Source: Ignavibacteriota bacterium
GTDB lineage: Bacteria; Bacteroidota; Ignavibacteria; UBA10030
Assembly (NCBI GenBank): GCA_003142475.1
Contig: PLMK01000042.1
Coordinates: 29,079-85,186 of the forward strand
Length of the DNA stretch: 56,108 nucleotides
Direction of reading: 5' to 3'
Shown: positions 36,476 through 45,564 of the stretch, piece by piece
Numbering within the stretch: the first letter of the stretch is position 1
Layout: each line of letters opens with the position of its first letter
Notes under the pieces: model-generated
The model's input: the letters and a program-made list of their open reading frames with translations, nothing else
Database searches by the model: none
Told to the model about the DNA's origin: nothing
Translations under genes and position numbers: made by a program

Positions 36476-38283
36476 GTCACTAACTCCTCGTTAAGTCCGA
36501 TCTTTTTTATGATGCCAATTTTTATATTTGGTGCGAACGAATACCCTTCCTCATAATAACCTTTACAGTTATCGCTGCCGGGGATCAAACTGACTTTCGT
36601 CTGAACCTGAGGAATAACAGCTTCCACACATTCCACATTCTCTGCGAAGTATTCTCTGCACCGGTATTCATAGTTCAGCGAATTGCATGAATTGTCTTTG
36701 CCAATCACAGTAAGCGTACATCCGGTCAGATCTTCCGGATACTCATTCGTACCCCAGCAGGAAGCGAGGAATTCATCCATCTCCACTTTTGCCGACGGAT
36801 CGCTTAATCCAACGATCTTGCGGCTGATCAGAATCTCTCCTGTATTTTCTTTGAAGGTATAGGTCGTTGCGAGTGTAACGATCAAATTATTAAATTCAAT
36901 TTCAACCGGTTTTACGCCAAGTATTCTGCAATCTTTTCCCTCGCTGTAAACGCTGGTACTGCGGCATGAACTGATATCGACCTCTTCTGAACCATAGCGG
37001 ACTTTGGCGCTTTTGATCGATCCTTCGCCTGCATAGTGAGTGAATGCGCCTGCCCGGTACCGAGAGTGAACGATGTAAGGATAGGACGCATCCTGATGCG
37101 CCTTGGTACCAACACCGCAGGGACGTGTTAATTTTGATGCATAGGGACGAAGATCCGTTATAGCTCCGCCTTGTTTCAGATCGACCTGAACTCGGAACTT
37201 TGAATCTGCATACCAGAAAGCCTGATTCTTTGTACCAAAGATGAGGTCCTTCCAGAGGCCGCATATCGGTCCGCTGCGAGGCTGATTCTTGCGGAACCAA
37301 TCGGCGAACTCTGTCATGGTCATATCTTCTACTTTGCCTTCTTTTTTCAGCTTTCCATAATAGGCAAGGAAATCCTCATAACTTTTCTTAAGGATCCTGT
37401 AGTCTGCTTCCCAGCGCCCGCCTTTGCCCATCCAGCCAGGGCCGACATATACAAGATTGTACGTGAAACCCTTGTTGTATTTTTTCATCACCTGGTATTG
37501 GTCGACAAGATTATACATATACGGCAAACGGTCGCCGTCATAGATCAGGCCGCGTATGATATTCTGCGGATGTGTGCCGAACATATCTCCGGCATTATCC
37601 ATGATCGCCAGAAGATCACGCGAAAGATGAGGCATCGCTACGATGCCGATATCATCATTTTCATCCTCTGCGATCGCATGAGTATTCTTCTTTGAAGGGA
37701 TCCAGGCTGTCCACGGAGAGCCGTCCATCAACGTATACCATGAAGAGTTCGTATGACGGAATACTTTCGGCCCTTCCTCAAAGCATGTCGCTACCGCGGT
37801 CTTCACCATCGGATATTTTTCTTTGATGAAGTTAATCAGCTCTGCATCCATAAAGTACGAGCCTGTTGATGTCGGATAGAAACCGAACACTTCTTTGAAG
37901 CGTTCAAAGGAATCTATGACGATCCTCTTCTTCATGTCCATCGAAAACAGCCAGATCGCCAGTTCCTTCGACTTGTATTTCTCGCGGAACTCTTTGCAAT
38001 TCACACCGAGAAATGTATGGCCGATTTCATCGTCGAATTCATCATGATATTTTTTCACCAGAGCTATGCACTCATCATTATAGAGACTGGAATAAGTCAT
38101 TTGAATGGTCGTCCTCAGCCCGTTCTTATGAGCGATCTCCTGCTGCAAACGGAAAATATCAATGGATTCTTTGACCACGTTGGCCTTGCTGACCTCTGCC
38201 GTTTGTCCTTCCTGCGCACTTGTGTCGATGTACTCAGGTACCAGTTCAGGTCGGTGGATCAAATTAAGAATAAACTTATCCAT
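36448..38283 (-). CDS. Unrecognised 611-residue protein heading the GH112-GH42-GH53 operon
   Basis: The start is well supported (AAGGAG seven bases before ATG) and the protein has no signal peptide, so it is cytoplasmic. I cannot name a family. Residues about 1-340 alternate helices and strands and resemble the barrel of polysaccharide-deacetylase/GH57-like proteins: GLRTTIQMTYSSL, RFKEVFGFYPTSTGSYFMD, IGIVAMPHLSRDLL. Residues about 370-611 look like an all-beta domain of the kind appended to glycosidases (FRVQVDLKQGGAITDLRPYA, ILISRKIVGLSDPSAKVEM). The first-gene position before GH112, GH42, a symporter and two GH53 genes argues for a carbohydrate enzyme, perhaps acting on the reducing-end sugar. 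No catalytic pair can be assigned with confidence. Confidence 0.8.
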   Translation of the reverse strand: MDKFILNLIHRPELVPEYIDTSAQEGQTAEVSKANVVKESIDIFRLQQEIAHKNGLRTTIQMTYSSLYNDECIALVKKYHDEFDDEIGHTFLGVNCKEFREKYKSKELAIWLFSMDMKKRIVIDSFERFKEVFGFYPTSTGSYFMDAELINFIKEKYPMVKTAVATCFEEGPKVFRHTNSSWYTLMDGSPWTAWIPSKKNTHAIAEDENDDIGIVAMPHLSRDLLAIMDNAGDMFGTHPQNIIRGLIYDGDRLPYMYNLVDQYQVMKKYNKGFTYNLVYVGPGWMGKGGRWEADYRILKKSYEDFLAYYGKLKKEGKVEDMTMTEFADWFRKNQPRSGPICGLWKDLIFGTKNQAFWYADSKFRVQVDLKQGGAITDLRPYASKLTRPCGVGTKAHQDASYPYIVHSRYRAGAFTHYAGEGSIKSAKVRYGSEEVDISSCRSTSVYSEGKDCRILGVKPVEIEFNNLIVTLATTYTFKENTGEILISRKIVGLSDPSAKVEMDEFLASCWGTNEYPEDLTGCTLTVIGKDNSCNSLNYEYRCREYFAENVECVEAVIPQVQTKVSLIPGSDNCKGYYEEGYSFAPNIKIGIIKKIGLNEELVTCLKVEKAK

Positions 38284-38384
38284 TCATACGCTCCTTATCT
38301 TTATATATCCTTATATTCATTTTGCTGTCCAAATATTTTTATGATCATTCAAAGAAAAATAAATTCATATCACGCTGTTCCATC

Positions 38385-38418
38385 CAAACGTATTTTTTAC
38401 CGACCTATATTACACAAA
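38385..38418 (-). promoter_or_regulatory. Bacteroidota-type promoter candidate for the galactan operon
   Basis: On the minus strand TTTG (38415-38418) and a perfect TAnnTTTG box, TACGTTTG (38385-38392), are separated by 22 nt, about 100 bp upstream of the 611-residue gene. The spacer is two or three bases longer than usual for this promoter class. Confidence 0.45.
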
Positions 38419-38589
38419 GTAAGTTCATTCATAGCCACGACCATTACGCCATGAAAAATTAGAATCCATTCGGGATCAGTCACATGCAGATCGATTATTT
38501 CATGAGAAGAATTTTGCGCAACAGATTCATTCATTTTTCACTATATAAATTCTTTACGTTTTCTATTTGTTAAATCATTTCAATAAAGT

Positions 38590-38623
38590 GAAGCCTCGAC
38601 CCGCGTTAAGAAGTCGAGGCTTC
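38590..38623. other. Perfect 11-bp hairpin between the beta-helix gene and the galactan operon
   Basis: GAAGCCTCGAC and GTCGAGGCTTC pair over 11 bp around a 12-nt loop. Neither strand has a T run after the stem. It is placed where a terminator or an RNA structure would separate two minus-strand units. The rest of 38284-38948 holds a promoter candidate and a second hairpin but no gene. Confidence 0.6.
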
Positions 38624-38884
38624 GGGGGTTCGCATCTTTCATAGGAGTGGTAAAAGACACGAGGGTTTCAATTATGCTCACATAGCTATTGCATTGCCGA
38701 CATTATGTTGTTTATTTTGTCATGTGAATGAGGGTAATAAAAAATACTTTGATCCCGCCAAAAATGATTTAACCCTTTTCTTTTCACTATGAGCAACTTC
38801 AAAGTAGTCGCAATTCTGTAACTCTCTAATTTATAAAATAACGTTGATTTCCTTCCTTTGCCCCTCTTGTGTGTTCATCTCGCT

Positions 38885-38918
38885 ATGGTACCCAAAGTAT
38901 GCACTCTCTGGGTACCAT
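38885..38918 (-). terminator. Stem-loop just after the beta-helix gene stop
   Basis: ATGGTACCCA and TGGGTACCAT form a perfect 10-bp stem with a 14-nt loop, beginning 31 bp past the stop of the T9SS beta-helix gene. There is no T tract, so it may stabilise the 3' end or need a helper factor. Confidence 0.5.
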
Positions 38919-38948
38919 GCGCAAGATAACCTAGGAGGGGAAAAGTCC

Positions 38949-40670
38949 TTATTTCATCAAAATCATTTTCAATGTAGTCGTTGTTTCGGAACTCATCAGT
39001 TTGTAGAAATAAACACCGCTGCTTAAATTATTTGCGGTAAAAGTAACATTATGAGATCCTACATTTTGAACTTCGTTCACCAAAACTGCCACTTCTCTGC
39101 CGAGGATATCGAATACTGAGAGTCGCGTCATTCCTTGGGCTGCGAGTGTATAGGAGATCTTCGTGCTCGGGTTGAAAGGATTCGGATAGTTTTGGCTTAA
39201 TTCAAACTTTGCCGGCAATGAATTGAGTGTTTTGGAAACAGCTGTAATCTGTTCCGGGAACCAGTTCAAATCGCCGAGTGCTTTTCCATCTGTACCTGCC
39301 GCTGCAAGAGTGGTGCTTGAGTATCGCAAATTTTCCGGAACCGGATACCCTTGTGTTGTTGCCCAGTTTGAGGGAATTCCAGCTTCCCAGCTAATTACAC
39401 CAGCCGGATCAGTGATAGGCGGCATTTTATACAAATACGGACGATAACCATTTGCACTATACAGCGTGAAGCTTAAATCAATTAATGGCGCCATTGCATC
39501 GGCTGCAAGCGTATCAAGCGCTGGATTAAAACCTGGATCAGTGCTATCATTGTTTGCTATATTGATGAGGGGCCACTTTACTTTATCTGTGCCCATACCT
39601 GGTATAGCTGAAACAAAGACCATTGTTTGACAGCTATATGTGTTCCACTTAACTGTATCTTGCGGCGGCCAGCAATACACATTATTCGTGATATTGATAC
39701 TCCGGCCAGCTTCCGTCAAAGGCATAAACGGAGTTGTCAAAAGCGTATCTGATAGAGTATCTAAAGTGATTAAACCGGAGAACCATTTACCTGAACCTGC
39801 TGGGTTTCCCCACGATGTTGGTTGACTTGTCGAACCCACATTCCAAAAAACGTTATTACGGACTACAGCATTATTCATATTATAAAGCTGGAAAATACCT
39901 TGTTGCACGGTATTGTACATCGTATTATGCTCAAAATCTAAATATATTGGCGCACGGCTTCCGCCGCCCAACACCAATCCGCCAAAACAGAAGAAAGTAT
40001 TGTTACGGAAAATTGCCGTATCACAGGGAACTGCTATCGGATCACCAGTTTCGGTCCATGCAAATCCAGGATTTCCTGGTGAATCATGCACACTGTTCCG
40101 GAATTCGCAGTTCGTGATATAGAAACTGCAGTGAGCATGTGCCCAAGTATCAAAGAGATTCGGTGTTGCCTGAGGACCAACAATATTTTCAAGGACACAA
40201 TGATCGAAATAAAACACATGATAGTCTCCAACCGGCACAACAAAACGGCCTGTGTTTGAAGCGCTATCCGCACGTGTACCAACGAAATATAAACCTTTTA
40301 ATGTCAGCGTATCATTTCCCTGCGGTTCAAAATAATCACCGATCGATGAATTATCTTGCCTAATACCGGGCATAATCACAGGGGGCTTGCCGGTCACGGG
40401 ATTTACTTTTCCGATAACTGTAATGTTACCTTTGACTGTAATCGGCGCGTAGGAGAGAAACGATGTATCCTTCGAACCGGTATTCTGCAGAAGGAATACA
40501 GTATTTGGTTTAACATAGCCGCCAGCAATAGTATCGCTGTTGATAACAGCATCGAAAGAAACCGTGCTTGCCCATATACGAATAGTATCAGGAGCAGCCG
40601 CGATCATAAGTGATGAAAACGATAACAGCAGCAGCATTACCAAAGACATTGAAATTAACATTTGTCTCAT
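38949..40670 (-). CDS. Secreted right-handed beta-helix protein with T9SS sorting domain
   Basis: A 573-residue protein with a signal peptide (SLVMLLLLSFSSLMIAAA) and a GAAAGGA ribosome-binding site. Residues about 60-330 contain repeated short strands with Asn ladders (FYFDHCVLENIVG, FYITNCEFRNSVH, AIFRNNTFFCFGG, AVVRNNVFWNVGS), the pattern of parallel beta-helix proteins such as pectate lyases and related polysaccharide binders. The last 80 residues are a type-A T9SS domain (LSQNYPNPFNPSTKISYTL ... SGVYFYKLMSSETTTTLKMILMK region), so it is exported to the cell surface. It is co-transcribed with the TonB-dependent receptor 176 bp upstream. A lyase role on pectic polymers or a surface binding role are both possible; no catalytic motif was identified. 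Confidence 0.85.
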   Translation of the reverse strand: MRQMLISMSLVMLLLLSFSSLMIAAAPDTIRIWASTVSFDAVINSDTIAGGYVKPNTVFLLQNTGSKDTSFLSYAPITVKGNITVIGKVNPVTGKPPVIMPGIRQDNSSIGDYFEPQGNDTLTLKGLYFVGTRADSASNTGRFVVPVGDYHVFYFDHCVLENIVGPQATPNLFDTWAHAHCSFYITNCEFRNSVHDSPGNPGFAWTETGDPIAVPCDTAIFRNNTFFCFGGLVLGGGSRAPIYLDFEHNTMYNTVQQGIFQLYNMNNAVVRNNVFWNVGSTSQPTSWGNPAGSGKWFSGLITLDTLSDTLLTTPFMPLTEAGRSINITNNVYCWPPQDTVKWNTYSCQTMVFVSAIPGMGTDKVKWPLINIANNDSTDPGFNPALDTLAADAMAPLIDLSFTLYSANGYRPYLYKMPPITDPAGVISWEAGIPSNWATTQGYPVPENLRYSSTTLAAAGTDGKALGDLNWFPEQITAVSKTLNSLPAKFELSQNYPNPFNPSTKISYTLAAQGMTRLSVFDILGREVAVLVNEVQNVGSHNVTFTANNLSSGVYFYKLMSSETTTTLKMILMK

Positions 40671-40846
40671 GTTAATATCCTTTCATTATGATTGAGAGTT
40701 TATGAATTAATTACTCACTCCGATAGGTATCAGGTTCATGCACCGTATACCTTCGTACTTCACTGGAAACCATTTTATTAAATACTGCTCTCGTTGACCT
40801 CCTTCCTGTTTGTAAATAATTTTATGTGATTTGTTTTCGTCATCAA

Positions 40847-43825
40847 TTAAAAGTTCCATCGCAATCCAATATCTGCGGTTAAACCATAACTATTTTCTGA
40901 TACAGGAAGATTATTTTTTCGAATTGTATACAGGTCGGTTTCATTATTAAGATTGTTTACATCGCCATAGACTTCCATATTGAACCATGGCAATCCTTGC
41001 TTGATAACGATATCCCATCGTCGATATGTTGCTTTATCGGATCGCAGCATCCACCAATAGTTAGGTTGATTAAACACTTCTGATTGATAGATCATAGAAG
41101 CAAGAATAGAAAATTTCCCGTAATCGTACCCAATCGATAAATTCACAACATCTGAGGGCTGCTGATAGAGTTTATCGGTATACGACGTGTCTATAGGCTG
41201 AGGTACTCTTGTATTGGTCATAATTGTTTTCGTAAATTTTGCGGCAGAAAAGACGTGTGTATAGTTTACATTCAACACTAAATTATCCAACGGATGCGGT
41301 AAATACCAAAAATGCGTCTGCCATTCCGATTCAATTCCCCATACGTTTACACGAAACGGGTTGTTGATGTACGTTTGGAGAGTACAGACGCTTGCTGTAA
41401 GGAGATTTGCAAAAGGATACCCATTTGCCGCTGCTAACGATTTAGTAAGATAGACTTGTCCAGGATTATAGATCTCATTGTCTATTTGTTTTAAAAATCC
41501 ACCAACAGAGAACAACCCGATAGTATTATTATGTAGGGCAACTTGAGCGTCATAGTTATGCGATTGTTCAGGTAATAATGCCGTATTATTCCAATACATT
41601 GTATACAGACTTGCGTTGTACGCCCACGTCGGAACAAAACTTTGATAATCGGGATATGCCAGCGTGTTTGTATACGCAAGTCGAATACCTATTGCATCCG
41701 AAAGATCAATTTTAGCACTAACATCAGGCAGCCAATATCTGTACGTATTTTTCGCGGTTACCGATGAATCAGGCCAAGCTTGACTCGTATTCGTTACTAA
41801 ATAATTATTAAAATGTAACGCCGTGTAGGATGTTTTCAGCTCTTGATATCTTACACCAGGTATGATCATTAGCCATGAGCCCACATTTACTGTAGTCATA
41901 ATATATCCTGCAGTGCGAGCTTCATTTCCGGAATAATCTTGGTATCTACTTGCCACATAATTAGGATCAAATACCGGCTGGGAAGGCGATGAAATTGTCC
42001 CCGATCTGTACGATTTCAAAACATGCAATACTTGATCAAGGACATCTATATTCGCCGACGATACCATGGAATATCTGCCATTGAGAAAATTCCCGAAATT
42101 CACACTAGGATCAATAAGCCCTGCATAGCCAACTTTACCCGCTCCTGATGGATCCCAATTATATGGAGGGTTTTGTAAAAAAGGTAATTGCGTTACAAGA
42201 TATGCACGAACGGTCGCCTGAGTGCTCGGAGATCCAATATTCATAATGCCATCAGTCTCGTCATAATTGTAATACCTGGTTGTGTATTTATACACACCTC
42301 CGACCTTTACAGCCATAGATATTTGATCTGAAAGATTCAACTTTTTTTCAAGATCGAGAGATGCTTGTCGATCATCCTGTTTTGTAAAGCTGTTCCACCC
42401 TGTAAGGGTTGTCCACTGCATATTCGACGGATTAACCAGATTCTGACCCATCTGAGCAACCGCTGAAGGAGTGATGTTAAACGGAATTGATGTAGTTGCT
42501 GCGCTTGTAAAATTTGTATACCAACTATAAGGAGCAATATTGTCGGAATACGCATTCGAAAGTTTTGCGTTGATGGTCAACGAACCAAATGATTGTTTAT
42601 AGCTTAAAATGTTCGAGAGAACATCAAGATTGGCTGTTTCCCGCTGTGCCCCAAAAACATAAGATCCACCCTGAACTGTTGTAGGGTACAGTTCTGAATA
42701 TGTATCAGTGTTTGTTGACCCTCGACTGAAAAGATTGAGAAACGATATATCTCCTTCGGGCAGCTGATAATCCAATGTTACAGTGCCAGCATATCGTTTC
42801 TGAATGGACTTAATAAATTCAAGCGTTGTGGAATACATCTGGATACTATCGGGATAATTCCATGAATTTATTTTACTGTTGTCATAATACGCGCTCATTT
42901 GATCATTCGATAAATTTTGCCTTTGTACTATACCCTGCACAAACACACCAAACTTATCATCAAAAAATCTTTTTTCAACGCTCGCAACAAATTTGTAATC
43001 CCCTAACGAATACACGAGACCTTTATATCCTCCTTGTGCGATAAACGAAAATGTAGGCGCACCTTCAACATTCGATTTTGCACGGCGAATATCGAAGTTC
43101 ACTGTACCACCAATGGCGGCCGCATCCATATCTGGTGTTACGGTTTTATACACTTCAATTCCTTCGAGACTATTTGATGAAATCATACTTAAATCACTTC
43201 CGCGGTCGCTCGAACTTGTTGCAGGAAGAGCGACTCCTGCTATAGTAATAGAATTATATTTTGGTTCAAGTCCACGAATAACCACTTGCGTGGCTTCACC
43301 ACCGTTCCGTACAACTGAAACACCGGGCAATCTGCCAATGGATTCTGCTGCGTTGGCATCCGGGAGTTCCTGGATGCGTGCAGATGAAACTACATTCGTA
43401 ATATTATTAGAAGTTAACTGTTTATTAATGGCTGCGTCCTGACCTCGGGCCTGAGCTGTAACGATTACTTCTTGACCTTCAATTGCCTGAGGTGATAAAC
43501 GGAATTCCTGTTCAAATACACCATTTTCAGGAATTGTCACTTGTACGGTGACTGGCTGATATCCAATGTAGGAGGCCTTTAAAGTCTGCTGACCTGCCGG
43601 CACTCCATAGATAGTTATAGAACCATAAACGTCTGCAGAAGCCCCTAAACTTGTATTGAGAACTACTATGTTCGCTCCAATAAGCGGATCATTTGTTGTC
43701 TTATCAAAAATGTGTCCTTTGATAGTGCCAGATCCGGCAGCGTATAAGGATTGAAAGATTAAAGAAAATGCTATTACGACAGCACAAACAAGTGAAACCC
43801 GAAAACGAAATGTACCAATAGCCAT
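40847..43825 (-). CDS. TonB-dependent outer-membrane receptor with carboxypeptidase-regulatory-like domain
   Basis: A 992-residue receptor with a strong AAGGAG site. A signal peptide is followed by a carboxypeptidase-regulatory-like domain at about residues 33-118 (GTIKGHIFDKTTNDPLIGANIVV), then the plug domain (RIQELPDANAAESIGRLPGVSV, VVIRGLEPKYNSITIAG, VNFDIRRAK) and a long beta-barrel ending in a C-terminal Phe (IGLRWNF). The plug wording is that of the TonB-dependent receptor group found with surface carbohydrate genes. No SusD-like lipoprotein is encoded nearby, so it is not a classical SusCD pair. It would import oligosaccharides using TonB-coupled energy, most likely products of the galactanase. 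It is divergent from a membrane regulator that probably controls it. Confidence 0.92.
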   Translation of the reverse strand: MAIGTFRFRVSLVCAVVIAFSLIFQSLYAAGSGTIKGHIFDKTTNDPLIGANIVVLNTSLGASADVYGSITIYGVPAGQQTLKASYIGYQPVTVQVTIPENGVFEQEFRLSPQAIEGQEVIVTAQARGQDAAINKQLTSNNITNVVSSARIQELPDANAAESIGRLPGVSVVRNGGEATQVVIRGLEPKYNSITIAGVALPATSSSDRGSDLSMISSNSLEGIEVYKTVTPDMDAAAIGGTVNFDIRRAKSNVEGAPTFSFIAQGGYKGLVYSLGDYKFVASVEKRFFDDKFGVFVQGIVQRQNLSNDQMSAYYDNSKINSWNYPDSIQMYSTTLEFIKSIQKRYAGTVTLDYQLPEGDISFLNLFSRGSTNTDTYSELYPTTVQGGSYVFGAQRETANLDVLSNILSYKQSFGSLTINAKLSNAYSDNIAPYSWYTNFTSAATTSIPFNITPSAVAQMGQNLVNPSNMQWTTLTGWNSFTKQDDRQASLDLEKKLNLSDQISMAVKVGGVYKYTTRYYNYDETDGIMNIGSPSTQATVRAYLVTQLPFLQNPPYNWDPSGAGKVGYAGLIDPSVNFGNFLNGRYSMVSSANIDVLDQVLHVLKSYRSGTISSPSQPVFDPNYVASRYQDYSGNEARTAGYIMTTVNVGSWLMIIPGVRYQELKTSYTALHFNNYLVTNTSQAWPDSSVTAKNTYRYWLPDVSAKIDLSDAIGIRLAYTNTLAYPDYQSFVPTWAYNASLYTMYWNNTALLPEQSHNYDAQVALHNNTIGLFSVGGFLKQIDNEIYNPGQVYLTKSLAAANGYPFANLLTASVCTLQTYINNPFRVNVWGIESEWQTHFWYLPHPLDNLVLNVNYTHVFSAAKFTKTIMTNTRVPQPIDTSYTDKLYQQPSDVVNLSIGYDYGKFSILASMIYQSEVFNQPNYWWMLRSDKATYRRWDIVIKQGLPWFNMEVYGDVNNLNNETDLYTIRKNNLPVSENSYGLTADIGLRWNF

Positions 43826-43980
43826 TATATTCTCCTTAATGATTTATTGAGAGGTCTTTGATATTTCAAAAGCGTTCTCAGCCAGAAACAATTCATTTGA
43901 AAAAGGTTTTGTCTAGAATAATTAGTTGTTAAAGATAACAGATTTAAGTAAAGAGAAAATATTCTTAATTATAGCGATTG

Positions 43981-44240
43981 TTAAAACGGAATTCAGATTC
44001 TTTCAGGTCGAAGTAAAACTTATTCAATCAATACCATTATGCTTTCTCATTTTGTGTTTTATAAGACCTAGAAAGATTCAATACCGTTAAAAAGTGCAAG
44101 GAGAATGAGTATTATGCTTGACTATTTAGAGGATTATAAGTGATTTTGCAAAACTAAAACCGTTATAAAACCGTTTATTAACATTTTTAGGGGGTATTTC
44201 AATAGGGAAATATAGTGTTTGCTTTTAACGACGTTTATTA
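43981..44240. promoter_or_regulatory. Cluster of CCGTT/CGTTTATTA motifs between receptor and regulator
   Basis: The divergent gap holds repeated motifs: CCGTTATAAAA and CCGTTTATTAA side by side from 44160 and 44171 (11 bp apart, about one helical turn), an exact second CGTTTATTA at 44232-44240 inside the regulator promoter, ACCGTTAAAAA at 44083, and the inverted form TTAAAACGG at 43981. This is a plausible operator array for the regulator at 44254. The remaining gap 43826-43980 shows nothing else. Confidence 0.45.
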
Positions 44241-44249
44241 TATATTTTG
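44218..44249 (+). promoter_or_regulatory. Bacteroidota-type promoter candidate of the membrane regulator
   Basis: TTTG (44218-44221), a 19-nt spacer and TATATTTTG (44241-44249), close to the TTTG/TAnnTTTG consensus. It ends only four bases before the ATG at 44254, so the mRNA would be leaderless or nearly so. Confidence 0.4.
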
Positions 44250-44253
44250 ATTT

Positions 44254-45564
44254 ATGGCTGAGCAAAATAATGTAAATACACCCTCCAGTAAAGAAATAAA
44301 ATCCATCGTCAATGTCGTGCTGCAAAGCAAGGAGTTTAAAGACTCACCTATATATTCAAACCTGCTTTCGTACCTTACGCAATCCACTCTGTCAAAAAAT
44401 ATTCCAAAAGAAACTACCATAGCCATTGATATTTTCGGTAAGGATTCGGGTTTTAATTCAAATAAAGATTCGACAGTACGTCATCACATTCTCGTGTTAC
44501 GGGATAAACTAGATAACTATTACAAGAACGAAGGCAAAGAAGATAAATTCAGATTGATTATACCTAAAGGACATTATGAGATTCAACTCATACCTTCAAG
44601 AAATGAAAAACCAAAAATATTGAATCGTCTCATTTCATCACTTAAACGCTGGGAAGTAGCCGTTATCATAATCTTATTAATCATTAATCTCTTTTTCATT
44701 TTTCGTCTACCAAGTGTAAACACTCTCTCTTCCATCACTCAAACGCAATATTCTGTCGATCCCCAGGATGAGGTCTGGAGTCCTTTCTTTAAAAATGGTT
44801 ATCCTGTGAGTATTATTTTAGGGGATGATTTTTGGCTGGATGAATACTGTCCGGATTACAAACGTTACCGCCAAGTTCGGGATTGGAAAATATCTTCCGA
44901 GAATGATTTATCAGATTTTTTAATAAAATATCCTAAAGCAAATTTAGTAAAGTCCGAAATACCAGGAATTCCATTCGGTGCTACCGATAATTTATTGGAT
45001 GTTCTTCACGTCGTATATCATTTTCAAAATGATGTATCCCTCTTCATGTCTTCAACACTCTCTCTTGATAAAATTCGAGATCATAACATCATCTATATCG
45101 GTGAATTCAAAAACCTACGAATTTTAAATAAGATTTTTTACAAAACGCCTCTTCGTTATCAGTATTACCCAGACGAACGCTTGTTTATTCTTGATGAAAA
45201 AGGTAACGTCCGAGATTCGTTTCTCCGGGTTGAAGCACCTTACGAGCAACAAAATAAATATAACGTGGATTATTCACTATTAGTTAAAATGCCCGGATTC
45301 ACGAAGGAAAATTTCATGTTCATTGTTGGATTTGGGTACGGCGGACGTTTGGAACGCACAAAAATGCTTGCAAATACTGAATTGCGGATGAAATTTATAG
45401 AAGATATCAAGAAGGTAAATAAATCTGTACCGGAATATTTTATTGCTCTCTTCGAAGTCAAGAGCATCGAAAGGACCGGATTTACTAACGAACTGAAATA
45501 CTTTAAGGAAATCCCAGGAAATTTCTTTTCAGAATCCTCACAGGATAGCAGCAAATCGAATTAA
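44254..45564 (+). CDS. Membrane-anchored winged-helix regulator with extracytoplasmic sensor-like domain
   Basis: A 436-residue protein, the only clear plus-strand gene here. Residues about 15-113 match the winged-helix-like domain often found at the N-terminus of adenylate-cyclase/TolB-type regulators: SNLLSYLTQSTLSKNIPKE, FGKDSGFNSNKDSTVRHHI, LRDKLDNYYKNEGK and IPKGHYEI. One transmembrane helix lies at about 133-152, with basic residues before it, placing the DNA-binding part in the cytoplasm. Residues 155-436 form an extracytoplasmic domain with no named family (VSIILGDDFWLDEY, HNIIYIGEFKN, FMFIVGFGYGG). The arrangement parallels CadC/ToxR one-component regulators. It is divergent from the TonB-dependent receptor gene and probably controls it and itself. 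Confidence 0.78.
   Translation: MAEQNNVNTPSSKEIKSIVNVVLQSKEFKDSPIYSNLLSYLTQSTLSKNIPKETTIAIDIFGKDSGFNSNKDSTVRHHILVLRDKLDNYYKNEGKEDKFRLIIPKGHYEIQLIPSRNEKPKILNRLISSLKRWEVAVIIILLIINLFFIFRLPSVNTLSSITQTQYSVDPQDEVWSPFFKNGYPVSIILGDDFWLDEYCPDYKRYRQVRDWKISSENDLSDFLIKYPKANLVKSEIPGIPFGATDNLLDVLHVVYHFQNDVSLFMSSTLSLDKIRDHNIIYIGEFKNLRILNKIFYKTPLRYQYYPDERLFILDEKGNVRDSFLRVEAPYEQQNKYNVDYSLLVKMPGFTKENFMFIVGFGYGGRLERTKMLANTELRMKFIEDIKKVNKSVPEYFIALFEVKSIERTGFTNELKYFKEIPGNFFSESSQDSSKSN

Noticed and set aside
40847-43825. SusC/SusD-type polysaccharide utilisation pair
   Set aside because: No SusD-like lipoprotein is encoded beside the receptor; the following gene is a beta-helix protein.
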